From positions 1 through 64,000 of IMG/VR virus record IMGVR_UViG_3300043256_000274: a stretch of 64,000 nucleotides of DNA; one strand, given 5' to 3'. This document shows, in pieces, positions 23,143-31,005 of this stretch. Made by a program: the position numbers and the translations under genes. The stretch comes from a virus. Each line of letters begins with the position of its first letter. The first letter of the stretch is position 1. The notes under the pieces were generated by a model. It was not told the DNA's origin and searched no databases. It was given only the letters and a program-made list of their open reading frames with translations.

Positions 23143-23840
23143 TAGCAATCACATTCCTTTTCGTCGTTGCGCCAGTTTTCAAGGTAGTCGGCGCAGTAGT
23201 CGTCGAGCCAGACCAGTGACTCCTGCAGCGGGCCGATCTGTTTCTTCTCCAGGTTCGACCCTCGGAACTCATCATCCTCGGAGAAGCGCCCACCCACGGT
23301 GTTGTAGGTGCTGAGTTTACAGATGCGCTCTAAGAGCCAATGCAATCGTCTTTCGGCTTTGCACTTCTCGGCCTCAGCTTCCTTCACCATGGAGTCTTTC
23401 ATGGTGTAGCGACTGATCGAGCGTAATTCCTCACGTTTCGGTTCCGCTTTGTCGAGGTTGGCGTTGGCAATTGCCACACGCCGGTCGGCGTGGGCAGTCG
23501 CATCCTCTTCGGTGTAGAAGAGCGTCTCTTCGCAGTACACGGAGCCTGACCCCACGCCAGTCTCGGTACACATATAGGCGACCTGCTCACTGGGCTTCCT
23601 CGCCGTGTCGGTTTGCACGGAACCGATAGTGAGCTCGCGAACGTAGGCTTGGTAGTTACGCAGGCCGAGAGTCTTTCGGCCGCGACATCGAGGACATTCG
23701 ACGTCGCCTTCTTCGCCACCGGGCGACTGCCAGGACCAGACGCCGGTACCCAGGCAGTCGGGACATGGCATCTTCTCGGTGCCGTCTATGTTCGAGCGGC
23801 CAAGCCACACTTTCTGTCCGATGTAGTAGATGGGGTTCAA
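23142..23840 (-). CDS. CxxCxGxG zinc-finger protein, 232 aa, TTG start
   Basis: The TTG at 23840 overlaps the stop of the RNA ligase gene (CTTTTGAAC) and follows GAGGATC. Residues about 25-55 contain CPDCLGTG and CPRCRGRK, a DnaJ-like zinc-finger pair of CxxCxGxG type. The middle is charged and helical, the C-terminus acidic with Cys. It may bind nucleic acid or act with the ligase; the function is unknown. An upstream extension exists but would overlap the ligase gene. Confidence 0.6.
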   Translation of the reverse strand: MNPIYYIGQKVWLGRSNIDGTEKMPCPDCLGTGVWSWQSPGGEEGDVECPRCRGRKTLGLRNYQAYVRELTIGSVQTDTARKPSEQVAYMCTETGVGSGSVYCEETLFYTEEDATAHADRRVAIANANLDKAEPKREELRSISRYTMKDSMVKEAEAEKCKAERRLHWLLERICKLSTYNTVGGRFSEDDEFRGSNLEKKQIGPLQESLVWLDDYCADYLENWRNDEKECDC

Positions 23841-24793
23841 AAGAGATCCTCCGCGAGTGCTTTCGTTGCCAGGACCACGCGGCCCTGTAGTCGTTTGAAG
23901 TCGATGGTAGCATTCTTGTGCTTCTTGAGGATGGCCCACATCTCCTCGTCGATGAGGTCGTGGAAGACGCGGCCGAGGAGTTGAGGAATGACCTTGTTGC
24001 GGTGTTCGGCTTCGATCTGCTGCTGCCAGTTGTTCTCCAGGCCGTCGATTCCATTGAAGACCTCGTTCGCGATATCAAGCACGACTTTCGCCCGCGTCTT
24101 CCCGACGAGCTCGGCCGTCACGAACTCCTCGGCGATGGCGACCTCGACTTGGAACTCGCCGTGCTTCTGCGCGTGCCCAAACGCACGCGCAGCCTCTTCC
24201 TTGAAGACGTTGCGAACGACCTTGGCCCATGGCGAACCAGCGGTTCGCCATGTGTAATTCTTCAGCACGACGCCCTCACCGAGGCCTGCGCCCTCCGCGA
24301 TCAGGTAGGTGTTGGTCTCCACTTGCGCCTTCAACTGCTCCTCAGAGGGATCTTGGATGGTGCAGAGGGGCTCGATGATGTCCAGTCCCTCTAGGACTTG
24401 AGAGTAGTGATCGTACGGGACGTAGGTCCCCTCGACTCGATCGTAGACGTCGAAGATCCAGAACTTCCGCCAGACCTCCTCGCGATAGGTCTTGAGCGTG
24501 TGCGGCACCATCCACTTGCCGTAGATGATCCAGTTAGGGTTGGCCGCGCACTCATCCCGCAGGGCTGTCGCCACCAGATCGTCGCTCATGACCCACGCAG
24601 CGAAGCCGGCGTTATCGTCGTCGGGTGTAATCTGGCGCCTACGCGATGCGCAGCGCATCGCGTCGCCGTCCCACCAAACTGAGGAGTTCGTCCCGTCCAG
24701 CTTAGGAAATACATGGACGAGCCCCATGTCGATGCCCTGGACGTTGCGATGCCCGAGGCGCTCCAGGTGGTCGTACTTCCGGAACTTAGTCAT
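23837..24793 (-). CDS. rnl2-like: RNA ligase, T4 Rnl2-like
   Basis: A 318-residue protein. Motif I is VFPKLDGTNSSVW, in which Lys31 would carry the AMP; the nucleotidyltransferase motifs KFWIFDVYD (III), EGVVLKNYT (IV) and WAKVV (V) follow in order. Rnl2-type ligases seal 3'-OH/5'-PO4 nicks in RNA duplexes. The ATG at 24793 is in a GCCGAAATG context. Two perfect hairpins (24229-24251, 24641-24663) lie in the coding sequence. With RtcB and the RlaP-like protein it suggests RNA repair. Confidence 0.85.
   Translation of the reverse strand: MTKFRKYDHLERLGHRNVQGIDMGLVHVFPKLDGTNSSVWWDGDAMRCASRRRQITPDDDNAGFAAWVMSDDLVATALRDECAANPNWIIYGKWMVPHTLKTYREEVWRKFWIFDVYDRVEGTYVPYDHYSQVLEGLDIIEPLCTIQDPSEEQLKAQVETNTYLIAEGAGLGEGVVLKNYTWRTAGSPWAKVVRNVFKEEAARAFGHAQKHGEFQVEVAIAEEFVTAELVGKTRAKVVLDIANEVFNGIDGLENNWQQQIEAEHRNKVIPQLLGRVFHDLIDEEMWAILKKHKNATIDFKRLQGRVVLATKALAEDLF
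24229..24251. repeat. Perfect intragenic inverted repeat, arms 10, loop 3
   Basis: ATGGCGAACC and GGTTCGCCAT flank AGC within the RNA ligase gene. Confidence 0.85.
24641..24663. repeat. Perfect intragenic inverted repeat, arms 10, loop 3
   Basis: ACGCGATGCG and CGCATCGCGT flank CAG within the RNA ligase gene, in codons for AMRCASRR. Confidence 0.85.
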
Positions 24794-25271
24794 TTCGGCT
24801 CTTTCGTCCAAGGATGTAGTCGGGGCGACGCTGGGCGTTGGGGGGACAGACGGCGAGGATGCGCCAGCCGTTCGATAGCTCATCCTGCAGCGTATCAGTG
24901 CAGGCGTCTTGCAGGTAGGTGACTTCGTCGATCAGCAGCAATCCAAGGTCCGGAATCGAAATCTGCACAGCGCAGTCCGCCGCCACTGCCTGCTCTGTGC
25001 TCTTATACTCGCTGAACTTATTGGACAACTGATCCTGCAGCCTGACGATCATCGTGCCCGTCTCACTGACCAGTGTGTCCTTGTCAATGGTGAATTCAAT
25101 CTCCAACTTATGGAGAGCCTGAATCTCTTCGATGCCACCCCAGAAAAGGCTGGCGTACTTCGGCTTGTCACCCTCGGGGAGTTGCGGAATGACCTCGCGC
25201 AGAGTGTCGTACTTCTCCTGCGGGAGTTCCTCCCACTTCCCCCAGGAGTGAATGCTGATAGGTAGGTGCAT
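24786..25271 (-). CDS. Hypothetical protein, 161 aa
   Basis: The ATG at 25271 (MHLPISIHSWGKWEEL) overlaps the stop of the HD gene as TAATG. The middle contains IRLQ-type helices and a hydrophobic beta stretch (QISIPDLGLLLIDEVTYL). No domain is recognised. It overlaps the RNA ligase gene by eight bases. Confidence 0.55.
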   Translation of the reverse strand: MHLPISIHSWGKWEELPQEKYDTLREVIPQLPEGDKPKYASLFWGGIEEIQALHKLEIEFTIDKDTLVSETGTMIVRLQDQLSNKFSEYKSTEQAVAADCAVQISIPDLGLLLIDEVTYLQDACTDTLQDELSNGWRILAVCPPNAQRRPDYILGRKSRND

Positions 25272-25726
25272 TACTGAGTCAGGACTTTCAGTAGTTCGAT
25301 CTTGGCTCGGGTGTGTTTCTTCCAAGTCTCACCACCGGACTGCATGGTGAGCAAGTTGTGTCGGATGTCGGCCAGCTTTACCCGCTGGGCTATGGTCGAC
25401 GTTGCGATGATTCGTGCGACGTACTCGGGGTACTCCTCGCCGGCATCCTTGCGCCGAGTCATCGCGACGAGGGCGACAGCTTCTTCCTCCATGAGAGTCA
25501 TGCGTGCCTCATGAAGGTAGAGCGAAGTTCCATGTAGCTCGGCTTCTGTGTCTTCCAGGACGTCGTGCAGCACTCCGACGATCTGTGTTGGCTCTCCGTA
25601 CTCCTGTAGGGCAGCAGCCACAGCGAGCGGGTGTGTGATGTAAGGCTCGCCCTTCCATCGGAATTGATGCTCATGGGCAATAGCCGCGAATGCGATGGCC
25701 GAAGCAAGTCGTTGCTGGTTCTTCAT
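25271..25726 (-). CDS. HD-domain alarmone hydrolase-like protein (RelA/SpoT hydrolase-type)
   Basis: A 151-residue protein with AHEHQFRWKGEPYITHP (first His), GVLHDVLEDTE (the HD pair and EDT) and a late VKLADIRHNL: the pattern of small SpoT-type hydrolases and MESH1, which cleave (p)ppGpp. It starts at ATG 25726, overlapping the RtcB stop (GGATGAAG). Related HD hydrolases act on other nucleotides, so the substrate is not proved. If active on ppGpp it could lower the host stringent response. Confidence 0.65.
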   Translation of the reverse strand: MKNQQRLASAIAFAAIAHEHQFRWKGEPYITHPLAVAAALQEYGEPTQIVGVLHDVLEDTEAELHGTSLYLHEARMTLMEEEAVALVAMTRRKDAGEEYPEYVARIIATSTIAQRVKLADIRHNLLTMQSGGETWKKHTRAKIELLKVLTQ

Positions 25727-26925
25727 CCCTTCACGCACACGATCTGCCTCAATTCAGTGACGATCTCGACCAGGTCTTCCTGGTTCTTCATCACCGTGTC
25801 GATGTCCTTGTACGCGGCCGGGATCTCATCGACCACGCCCGCGTCCTTGCGGCAGTCAACGCCGACGGTCTGCGCAGCCAGATCGTCGGCGGTAAACCGA
25901 TGCTTCGCTTCCGTCCTACTCATTCGGCGGCCGGCCCCGTGGGAACAAGACTCGAACGAGTCCTTGTTCCCACGTCCCCTCACGATGAATGACCGGGTGC
26001 CCATGCTACCCGGGATGATCCCGAGCTCACCTTCGCGAGCCGAGATGGCACCTTTGCGCGTGAGAATCACATTCGCTCCGAAGTGGTTCTCACGCGAAAC
26101 GTAATTGTGGTGGCAGTTGGTCCCTCCCGCGACGACCTTCATCTGGGGGAAATAGTGCTCGACTTCGGCGAGCACTATCTTCATCATCGCCTCGCGGTTC
26201 GCCAGCGCGTAGGACTGGGCCCAGGAAACAGCTTCGATGTAATCATCGAAGTCGCTCTCGCCTTCTGCAAAGAACGCGAGATCCTTGTCAGGCAGCGTGA
26301 TGAAGTAGCGCTCCATGAGCTCCTTCGCCCGAGAGATGAAGTAGTCGGCGATGACCTTGCCAATGTTGCGCGATCCGCTGTGCAGCATGATCCACACCGA
26401 CCCTTCGAGGTCGAGACAGATTTCGATGAAGTGATTCCCGCCCCCCAAGGTGCCAAGCTGCGAGTTCAGGTGTGCCGGCGACTTCCAGCGGATCTTCGGA
26501 TGCTTCTGGATGATCGGCTCCCAGGTGCGGTGGAGCGCGGCGAGATCGGCGAGCGGCTCGCCTCTCTTGCCGCGAGGCATATCCTCATGGCTGTTGAAGC
26601 CTACGGGGACGCTGCGCTCGATAGCGCAGCGTACCCGTCCCATGTTGTCAGGGAGATCCATTGTGTTCAGGTTCGTCTTCACGGCCATCATCCCACAGCC
26701 GATGTCGACGCCAACCGCGGCGGGAATCACCGCACGCTTCGCGGCGATTACGCTCCCAACCGTCGCACCCATCCCCCAATGCACGTCGGGCATCGCCGCG
26801 ATGTGCTTGTGAATGAACGGCATGGCAGCGAGGTTTCGGAGCTGCTGCAGCGCCGAATCCTCGATGTCCTCAGTCCAAATCTTGATGGCCGTACCATCGG
26901 TCGGCGGTAGAACAAGTGCAGGCAT
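25723..26925 (-). CDS. rtcB: RtcB-type RNA ligase
   Basis: A 400-residue RtcB homologue. It has AAMPDVHWGMGATVGSV, the metal site VGVDIGCGM and HSGSRNIGK with further GGGNHF and NCHHNY motifs, as in RtcB, which joins RNA with 2',3'-cyclic phosphate or 3'-phosphate to 5'-OH through a GMP-His intermediate. Late MSRTEAKHRF holds the guanylylated His region. It forms a group with the Rnl2-like ligase. Two perfect hairpins (25939-25973, 26609-26632) are internal to the gene. Confidence 0.9.
   Translation of the reverse strand: MPALVLPPTDGTAIKIWTEDIEDSALQQLRNLAAMPFIHKHIAAMPDVHWGMGATVGSVIAAKRAVIPAAVGVDIGCGMMAVKTNLNTMDLPDNMGRVRCAIERSVPVGFNSHEDMPRGKRGEPLADLAALHRTWEPIIQKHPKIRWKSPAHLNSQLGTLGGGNHFIEICLDLEGSVWIMLHSGSRNIGKVIADYFISRAKELMERYFITLPDKDLAFFAEGESDFDDYIEAVSWAQSYALANREAMMKIVLAEVEHYFPQMKVVAGGTNCHHNYVSRENHFGANVILTRKGAISAREGELGIIPGSMGTRSFIVRGRGNKDSFESCSHGAGRRMSRTEAKHRFTADDLAAQTVGVDCRKDAGVVDEIPAAYKDIDTVMKNQEDLVEIVTELRQIVCVKG
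25939..25973. repeat. Intragenic inverted repeat, arms 11 plus 5
   Basis: GTGGGAACAAG and CTTGTTCCCAC form the outer arms; ACTCG and CGAGT continue the stem with one unpaired base. It lies in the RtcB gene. Confidence 0.75.
26609..26632. repeat. Perfect intragenic inverted repeat, arms 10, loop 4
   Basis: ACGCTGCGCT and AGCGCAGCGT flank CGAT within the RtcB gene. Confidence 0.85.
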
Positions 26926-27302
26926 CAGGCTTTCTTTCCGTGCTTGAAGGGTCGGGTCTTGTTGTATTCGTGCTTGACCAGCGCCGCGGTACCGAGGTCA
27001 ATGCCTCGAGCCCCGCAGTAGTCGGCCAGGCGCAGGAAGATGTCGGCGCACTCTTCCTCTTCGCAGGTCAAGTCGGGGCACTTTGCGGAGGGCTCATCCG
27101 GCCCTCTTCGAACACACTCGATGACCTCGGCGACCTCGCAGGTAATCAGACCCAGCTTGGCGACCAGGCCCATCGGGGTGTAGCACTCCTCACTCCAGAA
27201 ACCATTCTTGACCACGAGCTCATGGGCGTTGCTCACGACTCGCGCGATGGCGTCGATGAATTGCTTGCCCGATGCCTGTGGTTGTCCGGCTGGTCTTCTC
27301 AT
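26925..27302 (-). CDS. MazG-like nucleotide pyrophosphohydrolase
   Basis: A 125-residue protein with LVAKLGLITCEVAEVIECVR and EEEECADIFLRLADYCG, matching the EExxE..ExxD metal-site arrangement of MazG-like all-alpha NTP pyrophosphatases. These hydrolyse NTPs or dNTPs, and phage members can affect ppGpp levels or nucleotide pools. The ATG at 27302 overlaps the upstream stop (TCATGAGA). Confidence 0.75.
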   Translation of the reverse strand: MRRPAGQPQASGKQFIDAIARVVSNAHELVVKNGFWSEECYTPMGLVAKLGLITCEVAEVIECVRRGPDEPSAKCPDLTCEEEECADIFLRLADYCGARGIDLGTAALVKHEYNKTRPFKHGKKA

Positions 27303-28531
27303 GATACTTCGAGGGTGAAGGTTGCGTCGCACTGAGGATGCGCACATGGGATTCCGGAGAGGCCTTCAAGCGGCCATCCACTGACGGGCATGTCGACCGG
27401 GAAGAGCGTATTGCACTTCATACACTGAATCTGAACGTACGATTCGGCTGGCTGCGGGAAGCTGCGACCGACGCGCATGTTCTTGGCCTTGCCGGTGCTC
27501 AGGTCGATGTCGCCGGTGATTGCCTCGCGGATCTTCCGGCCTTGCTCGCTATGTATGGGATGGTTCTGGAGATTCGGCTCCGCGCAACTGATTCGGCCGG
27601 TCACGGTCTGCCACTGCCTGCGAGCTTCGCCAGTGTCGACTGGCACTGTGTCGAGGAAGTCGCGCAGACTTTGGTCCTGTTCGATTGCTTCCTGTACGGC
27701 CTCGTCCATATTGGAGCTGCCAATCGACACGTCCTTGTACTTGTCGTACTGACACTTCGGGTCGTCGAACTTGTTCTTGCACGTCTCAATCGTATGGTCG
27801 TCTGTGTTCGGGTCGGGCGGGCCGTGGTCGAAGCCAGGTAGCGACCTGTCGCGCTTCTCGCGGGTCTTGTGGCAGGTCCCGCAGGTTTCACTACCCAGAG
27901 GAGCGTAGCCGCTGATCGTGCCGGGGATGTTCTCCCAATCGTGCGAGTTCCCCCGCGCCTTCGCTCGGCACCGGAGTTCGTCGACCACACTCTGGACGTG
28001 GGCCGTCGACCATTTGCCATCCACTCCCGATGGAAACCACACGTCGCGGCCGGTCTCTTCCTTGACGATGTCCATGGCCTCTTGGGCGGACCAGTTTCCC
28101 CTAATCGACCTGTTGACGGCATCCCTGCGAAGCCTGATCTCTTCCAGGATGGGATTAGTCGAGGCCGGCATCATCTTCTCGGCTGCACGCTCGATGTCGC
28201 CCAGGGGACGAGCATTCGGCTTGTTCCACGGGTGGTCGTGGCTTAGATCACCCGTAAAGATGTCCAGCCTCGGAGCCGGGTGCAGGTAACCGCTCGGGTC
28301 GACGTCCGTCTCGTCGATCGTGCCTGCCTCGGCAGTCCGCACGAACTCGTCGCCATAGCTCGAGGCTACGAGCTCACCGACCTCGACGCGGTAGCACTTG
28401 TCCGGATCGGCACCAGACGTGGCGAGCTCGCGCATCATGTCTTCCATGGCGCCACGATCCGATTCGGCTGTCACCACCCCACCTTTGAGGAAGCGACCTT
28501 CTTCGTACACTTTCCAGCGTATGTTCTTCAT
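27299..28531 (-). CDS. Unknown 410-aa protein with a PolA-like nucleotide-binding segment and zinc fingers
   Basis: Starts MKNIRWKVYEEGRFLKGGVV. Near residues 315-345 it contains TVTGRISCAEPNLQNHP and SEQGRKIREAIT, closely similar to the stretch that precedes motif A in family-A DNA polymerases, but no motif A, B or C follows. Before it are Cys pairs (ETCGTCHKTR; CKNKFDDPKCQ), after it a CMKC/CAHPQC zinc-ribbon end. It may be a chimera, a decayed polymerase piece or a convergent sequence. The phage also has a full PolA elsewhere. Confidence 0.55.
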   Translation of the reverse strand: MKNIRWKVYEEGRFLKGGVVTAESDRGAMEDMMRELATSGADPDKCYRVEVGELVASSYGDEFVRTAEAGTIDETDVDPSGYLHPAPRLDIFTGDLSHDHPWNKPNARPLGDIERAAEKMMPASTNPILEEIRLRRDAVNRSIRGNWSAQEAMDIVKEETGRDVWFPSGVDGKWSTAHVQSVVDELRCRAKARGNSHDWENIPGTISGYAPLGSETCGTCHKTREKRDRSLPGFDHGPPDPNTDDHTIETCKNKFDDPKCQYDKYKDVSIGSSNMDEAVQEAIEQDQSLRDFLDTVPVDTGEARRQWQTVTGRISCAEPNLQNHPIHSEQGRKIREAITGDIDLSTGKAKNMRVGRSFPQPAESYVQIQCMKCNTLFPVDMPVSGWPLEGLSGIPCAHPQCDATFTLEVS

Positions 28532-28533
28532 AA

Positions 28534-28668
28534 TCAGTCGGTGTGAATTCGTGCAACGCAGATTCCGAATATGAAATAGAACCGGTAGCTGTGGTGTCCT
28601 CCGTTTGCCGCAGGCACTTTGCGATGGCTCGTGGAAAACGGGAATCGCATGTGGCTCCAAATGATCAT
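28534..28668 (-). CDS. Small basic protein, 44 aa
   Basis: MIIWSHMRFPFSTSHRKVPA and on, ending ICVARIHTD. The ATG overlaps the stop of the 111-residue gene upstream (AAATGATC) and the stop comes just before the next start. Possibly membrane-associated (YRFYFIFGICV). Function unknown. Confidence 0.45.
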   Translation of the reverse strand: MIIWSHMRFPFSTSHRKVPAANGGHHSYRFYFIFGICVARIHTD

Positions 28669-29000
28669 TTGATCAGCTCCTTCTCTACGACCCAAAAGGT
28701 CGGGCCATCGTCGTAGGCGGCGCAGTAGAACACCCACGGAGAGTCACCAGCGACCATGGACTCATTCAGCCCAAAGCCTTCTTCGTTGATGTCTTGCACA
28801 AGTAGCTCGTCAGAGGTAGATGTGCCCAGGGAGACGATCTCTTCGACGGTCAGCTTCTTCTTGCCGTCGTCTTCTCGCCACCGATTCACGTCGCGTTCGA
28901 TTCGGCTGGCTGCAGTCTGGATCGACTCGTCCTTGTCGGCGAACACGTCGACCTCGGTGCCGTAGTGGCGATCCTTTTGGATCAGGCAGTAGACTTTCAT
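28665..29000 (-). CDS. Hypothetical protein, 111 aa
   Basis: Starts MKVYCLIQKDRHYGTEVDVF, with an acidic helical middle and a short beta C-terminus (WVFYCAAYDDGPTFWVV). The ATG lies 7 bases after the shared motif at 29007-29022, so its transcript might be almost leaderless. No family is recognised. Confidence 0.55.
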   Translation of the reverse strand: MKVYCLIQKDRHYGTEVDVFADKDESIQTAASRIERDVNRWREDDGKKKLTVEEIVSLGTSTSDELLVQDINEEGFGLNESMVAGDSPWVFYCAAYDDGPTFWVVEKELIK

Positions 29001-29006
29001 AATGAC

Positions 29007-29022
29007 AGTGTATCGGACAATG
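29007..29022 (-). promoter_or_regulatory. Shared upstream motif CATTGTCCGATACACT
   Basis: The second exact copy of the 16-base motif described at 21387-21402, in the 27-bp gap after the ThyX stop. Same orientation and spacing to the start codon. Confidence 0.45.
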
Positions 29023-29027
29023 ACGGG

Positions 29028-29798
29028 TCAGGCTTGAGAAAATTCGACTCCCATGCCCTCCAAGGTGGGGTGGATGAGTTCGAGCACGCCCTGAGCGTAC
29101 TCGCGGATCTCGAATTGTGCATGGGAATCCAAGCGCTGCTCCAGGAAGTGGAGCACCGCTTGGAGCGACACCGTCCAGTAGCACTCGCTGTAGATGCTCG
29201 GCGGAAGGACTAGCCTGGCTAGTTCTTTCGCCACTCCGTTGTCAAGCATCGCCTGGTAGGCGTTGGTGGCGGCGTATAGCGCGTGCTCCATCCACTGGTG
29301 CATTACGCCGGTCAACTCTCCGTCGTTGGCGCTGGCTTGTTTGTCTACGGCAGTATTACGTCGAGCCACATCAGGCATGTAAAATACCGGTTCCAGTACC
29401 TTGTAACGTCCCGACTGCTCATTCCAACTGCAGCCCTTGTCGGTGTCGGCCATGATGTCACTGGCCTCAACATGGCACCCGTCGTTGATCTCTGTTGCAC
29501 CGATGACTCCAAGAGGGGTGCCATCGGTGAGGTTATATTCTCGCCAGTTGGAGTCAACTTGGTGCTTCCACATTTGTCTGAAAACAAACAATGGAGCTCT
29601 GATATGAAAGGTGAAATGCGCGTGCCGGAACGGGGAAGTGTGACCGTTGCCGAGAAGGAAGGCAATCAGCTTCCGGTCTCGCTCTCCAAGCGAGTCGGAA
29701 TCTGAGCCATAGCTGCAGCGAGCAGCGCGGACAACCGAGAGTCCTGGGTGACCGCTCTGATCGACGAGCTCAACGAACCCATGGTCAAGAATCTTCAT
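29028..29798 (-). CDS. thyX: Flavin-dependent thymidylate synthase (ThyX) with an insertion in the signature region
   Basis: A 256-residue ThyX-like protein. The N-terminal VELVDQSGHPGLSVVRAARC, the FLLGNGHTSPFRHAHFTFHI and the FRQMWKHQVDSN stretches are typical; the motif then jumps about 45 residues to SWNEQSGRYKVLEPVFYMP. In most ThyX proteins 'RH(R/Q)..' is followed directly by '..NE.SGRY', so the gap looks like an insertion within the catalytic signature. It uses methylenetetrahydrofolate and FAD to make dTMP. The ATG lies in the GCCGAATG context. Confidence 0.8.
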   Translation of the reverse strand: MKILDHGFVELVDQSGHPGLSVVRAARCSYGSDSDSLGERDRKLIAFLLGNGHTSPFRHAHFTFHIRAPLFVFRQMWKHQVDSNWREYNLTDGTPLGVIGATEINDGCHVEASDIMADTDKGCSWNEQSGRYKVLEPVFYMPDVARRNTAVDKQASANDGELTGVMHQWMEHALYAATNAYQAMLDNGVAKELARLVLPPSIYSECYWTVSLQAVLHFLEQRLDSHAQFEIREYAQGVLELIHPTLEGMGVEFSQA

Positions 29799-30126
29799 TC
29801 GGCTTCTTGTCCAGTTGGCCGACGACGTGGCTGAGGTATCTGACAGCCTGGATCCAGTCGTAGGCGTGGAAGTAGCGGGGTCCGTGGGTGATCCACTGCT
29901 CGGACTCTTCGGTGATTGGATTGGCGTCCGCCTGGGTCCAAGTGACACTCAGCACGCGCTTACGCCACCCAATCGTGAAGGTGCCTCCGTCGCAGACGAA
30001 CAGGAACCACGGATCCACCTTGCGTTCCTCCACGTACGATTCCGGCCAGTACCCGTTCGGCAGTTCGTGAACTTCGTTGGGCTCGATACCGGACAGCAGT
30101 GCCAGCGCCATGATCTTGTCCTTCAT
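29785..30126 (-). CDS. Hypothetical protein, 113 aa
   Basis: Starts MKDKIMALALLSGIEPNEVH. Several Trp and aromatic residues (WFLFVCDGGTFTIGWRKR), with a helical C-terminus ending KKPNEDS that overlaps the ThyX start. No family is recognised. Confidence 0.55.
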   Translation of the reverse strand: MKDKIMALALLSGIEPNEVHELPNGYWPESYVEERKVDPWFLFVCDGGTFTIGWRKRVLSVTWTQADANPITEESEQWITHGPRYFHAYDWIQAVRYLSHVVGQLDKKPNEDS

Positions 30127-30128
30127 GG

Positions 30129-30374
30129 CTATTCGACCTCCTGGAGTTCGTTCTCATTCAGCCACTCAACGAGGCATGAGAAAATCACATTCTGCATGCT
30201 CTGTTCGGGCCGTCCGTCCATGCCGATGACCGACCAAAGGTTGATATCCGACTCCATCTGGACGATGAGCCACCTGTAGTGTTCGACGGCATCGGTGACA
30301 ACCATGCCGCGCTGCGGGATGGCCTCTTTCAGTTCAGGAGGCGCAGACTTGAGTATCCAGCGTGTTTTGACCAT
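30129..30374 (-). CDS. Hypothetical protein, 81 aa
   Basis: The ATG at 30374 (MVKTRWILKSAPPELKEAIP) is taken over an upstream in-frame ATG that would lie in the GC-rich gap. The protein is an acidic, helical type (INLWSVIGMDGRPEQ). No family is recognised. Confidence 0.5.
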   Translation of the reverse strand: MVKTRWILKSAPPELKEAIPQRGMVVTDAVEHYRWLIVQMESDINLWSVIGMDGRPEQSMQNVIFSCLVEWLNENELQEVE

Positions 30375-30442
30375 TGTAGGAATTTCCAATTCTGGGAGCG
30401 GCAATTTTGGCGCGGTGGCGGAGTGGGTGGGTGTGGGTCAGC

Positions 30443-30823
30443 CTAGAACGGCGTGTCGTCGGTGTCGTTTTCTTCTCTCGAAGAAGCGACAGCAGATCCA
30501 TTGCGCTTGCTACCGACGAACTCCCACGACTCGGCGACGACGCTCATCTTGTAGCGCTTGTCGCCGGTGTTGCGGTCGTTCCATGAGTCCATCTTCAAAC
30601 GGCCTTCGAGGAAAGCGAGGCTGCCCTTGGAGTGGTACTTCGCGAACGCTTCCGCTCGCTTGCCCCACATGGCGAAGTCCACGAACGTGACTTCCTCTCT
30701 CCAGCCGTCGCCGTCCTTGACACGACGATTGAGTGCGATGGAGCAGTTGCCGTCGACTCCGAACTCCCTGAGCTCGGGATCCTTGGACAGGTGACCGAGT
30801 AGGGTGACTGTGTTGACGCTCAT
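30443..30823 (-). CDS. ssb: Single-stranded DNA-binding protein
   Basis: A 126-residue SSB. It has the OB-fold order MSVNTVTLLGHLSKDPELREFGV, EVTFVDFAMWGKRAEAFAKY and LAFLEGRLKMDSW, and a C-terminal acidic tail ending DDTPF, the interaction peptide that binds replication partners. It overlaps the upstream gene by four bases. Confidence 0.9.
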   Translation of the reverse strand: MSVNTVTLLGHLSKDPELREFGVDGNCSIALNRRVKDGDGWREEVTFVDFAMWGKRAEAFAKYHSKGSLAFLEGRLKMDSWNDRNTGDKRYKMSVVAESWEFVGSKRNGSAVASSREENDTDDTPF

Positions 30824-31005
30824 GATCTGTTCCGCTGCCGCGCTTTGCGTGCAGACTTGTTCTTCCGTCGCCGGTCGGCGACGCGCTTATTGTAAGGTAC
30901 CTTGGATTCGCTGATGCTGCTGCCAGGTGACTTCGACCAGATGTCCGGACTTTCGGCTCTCAGACCTCTAAGGGCCTCCATGATCTTCGTGAGGGGGTTT
31001 ATCAT
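30820..31005 (-). CDS. Small basic protein, 61 aa
   Basis: MINPLTKIMEALRGLRAESP and on to a Lys/Arg-rich end (ADRRRKNKSARKARQRNRS). Coupled to SSB by ATGA. The basic tail suggests nucleic-acid or SSB-tail binding. Function unknown. Confidence 0.55.
   Translation of the reverse strand: MINPLTKIMEALRGLRAESPDIWSKSPGSSISESKVPYNKRVADRRRKNKSARKARQRNRS

Noticed and set aside
26083-26910. A long plus-strand frame opposite RtcB
   Set aside because: RtcB is a clear gene there; the other strand reads as its mirror.
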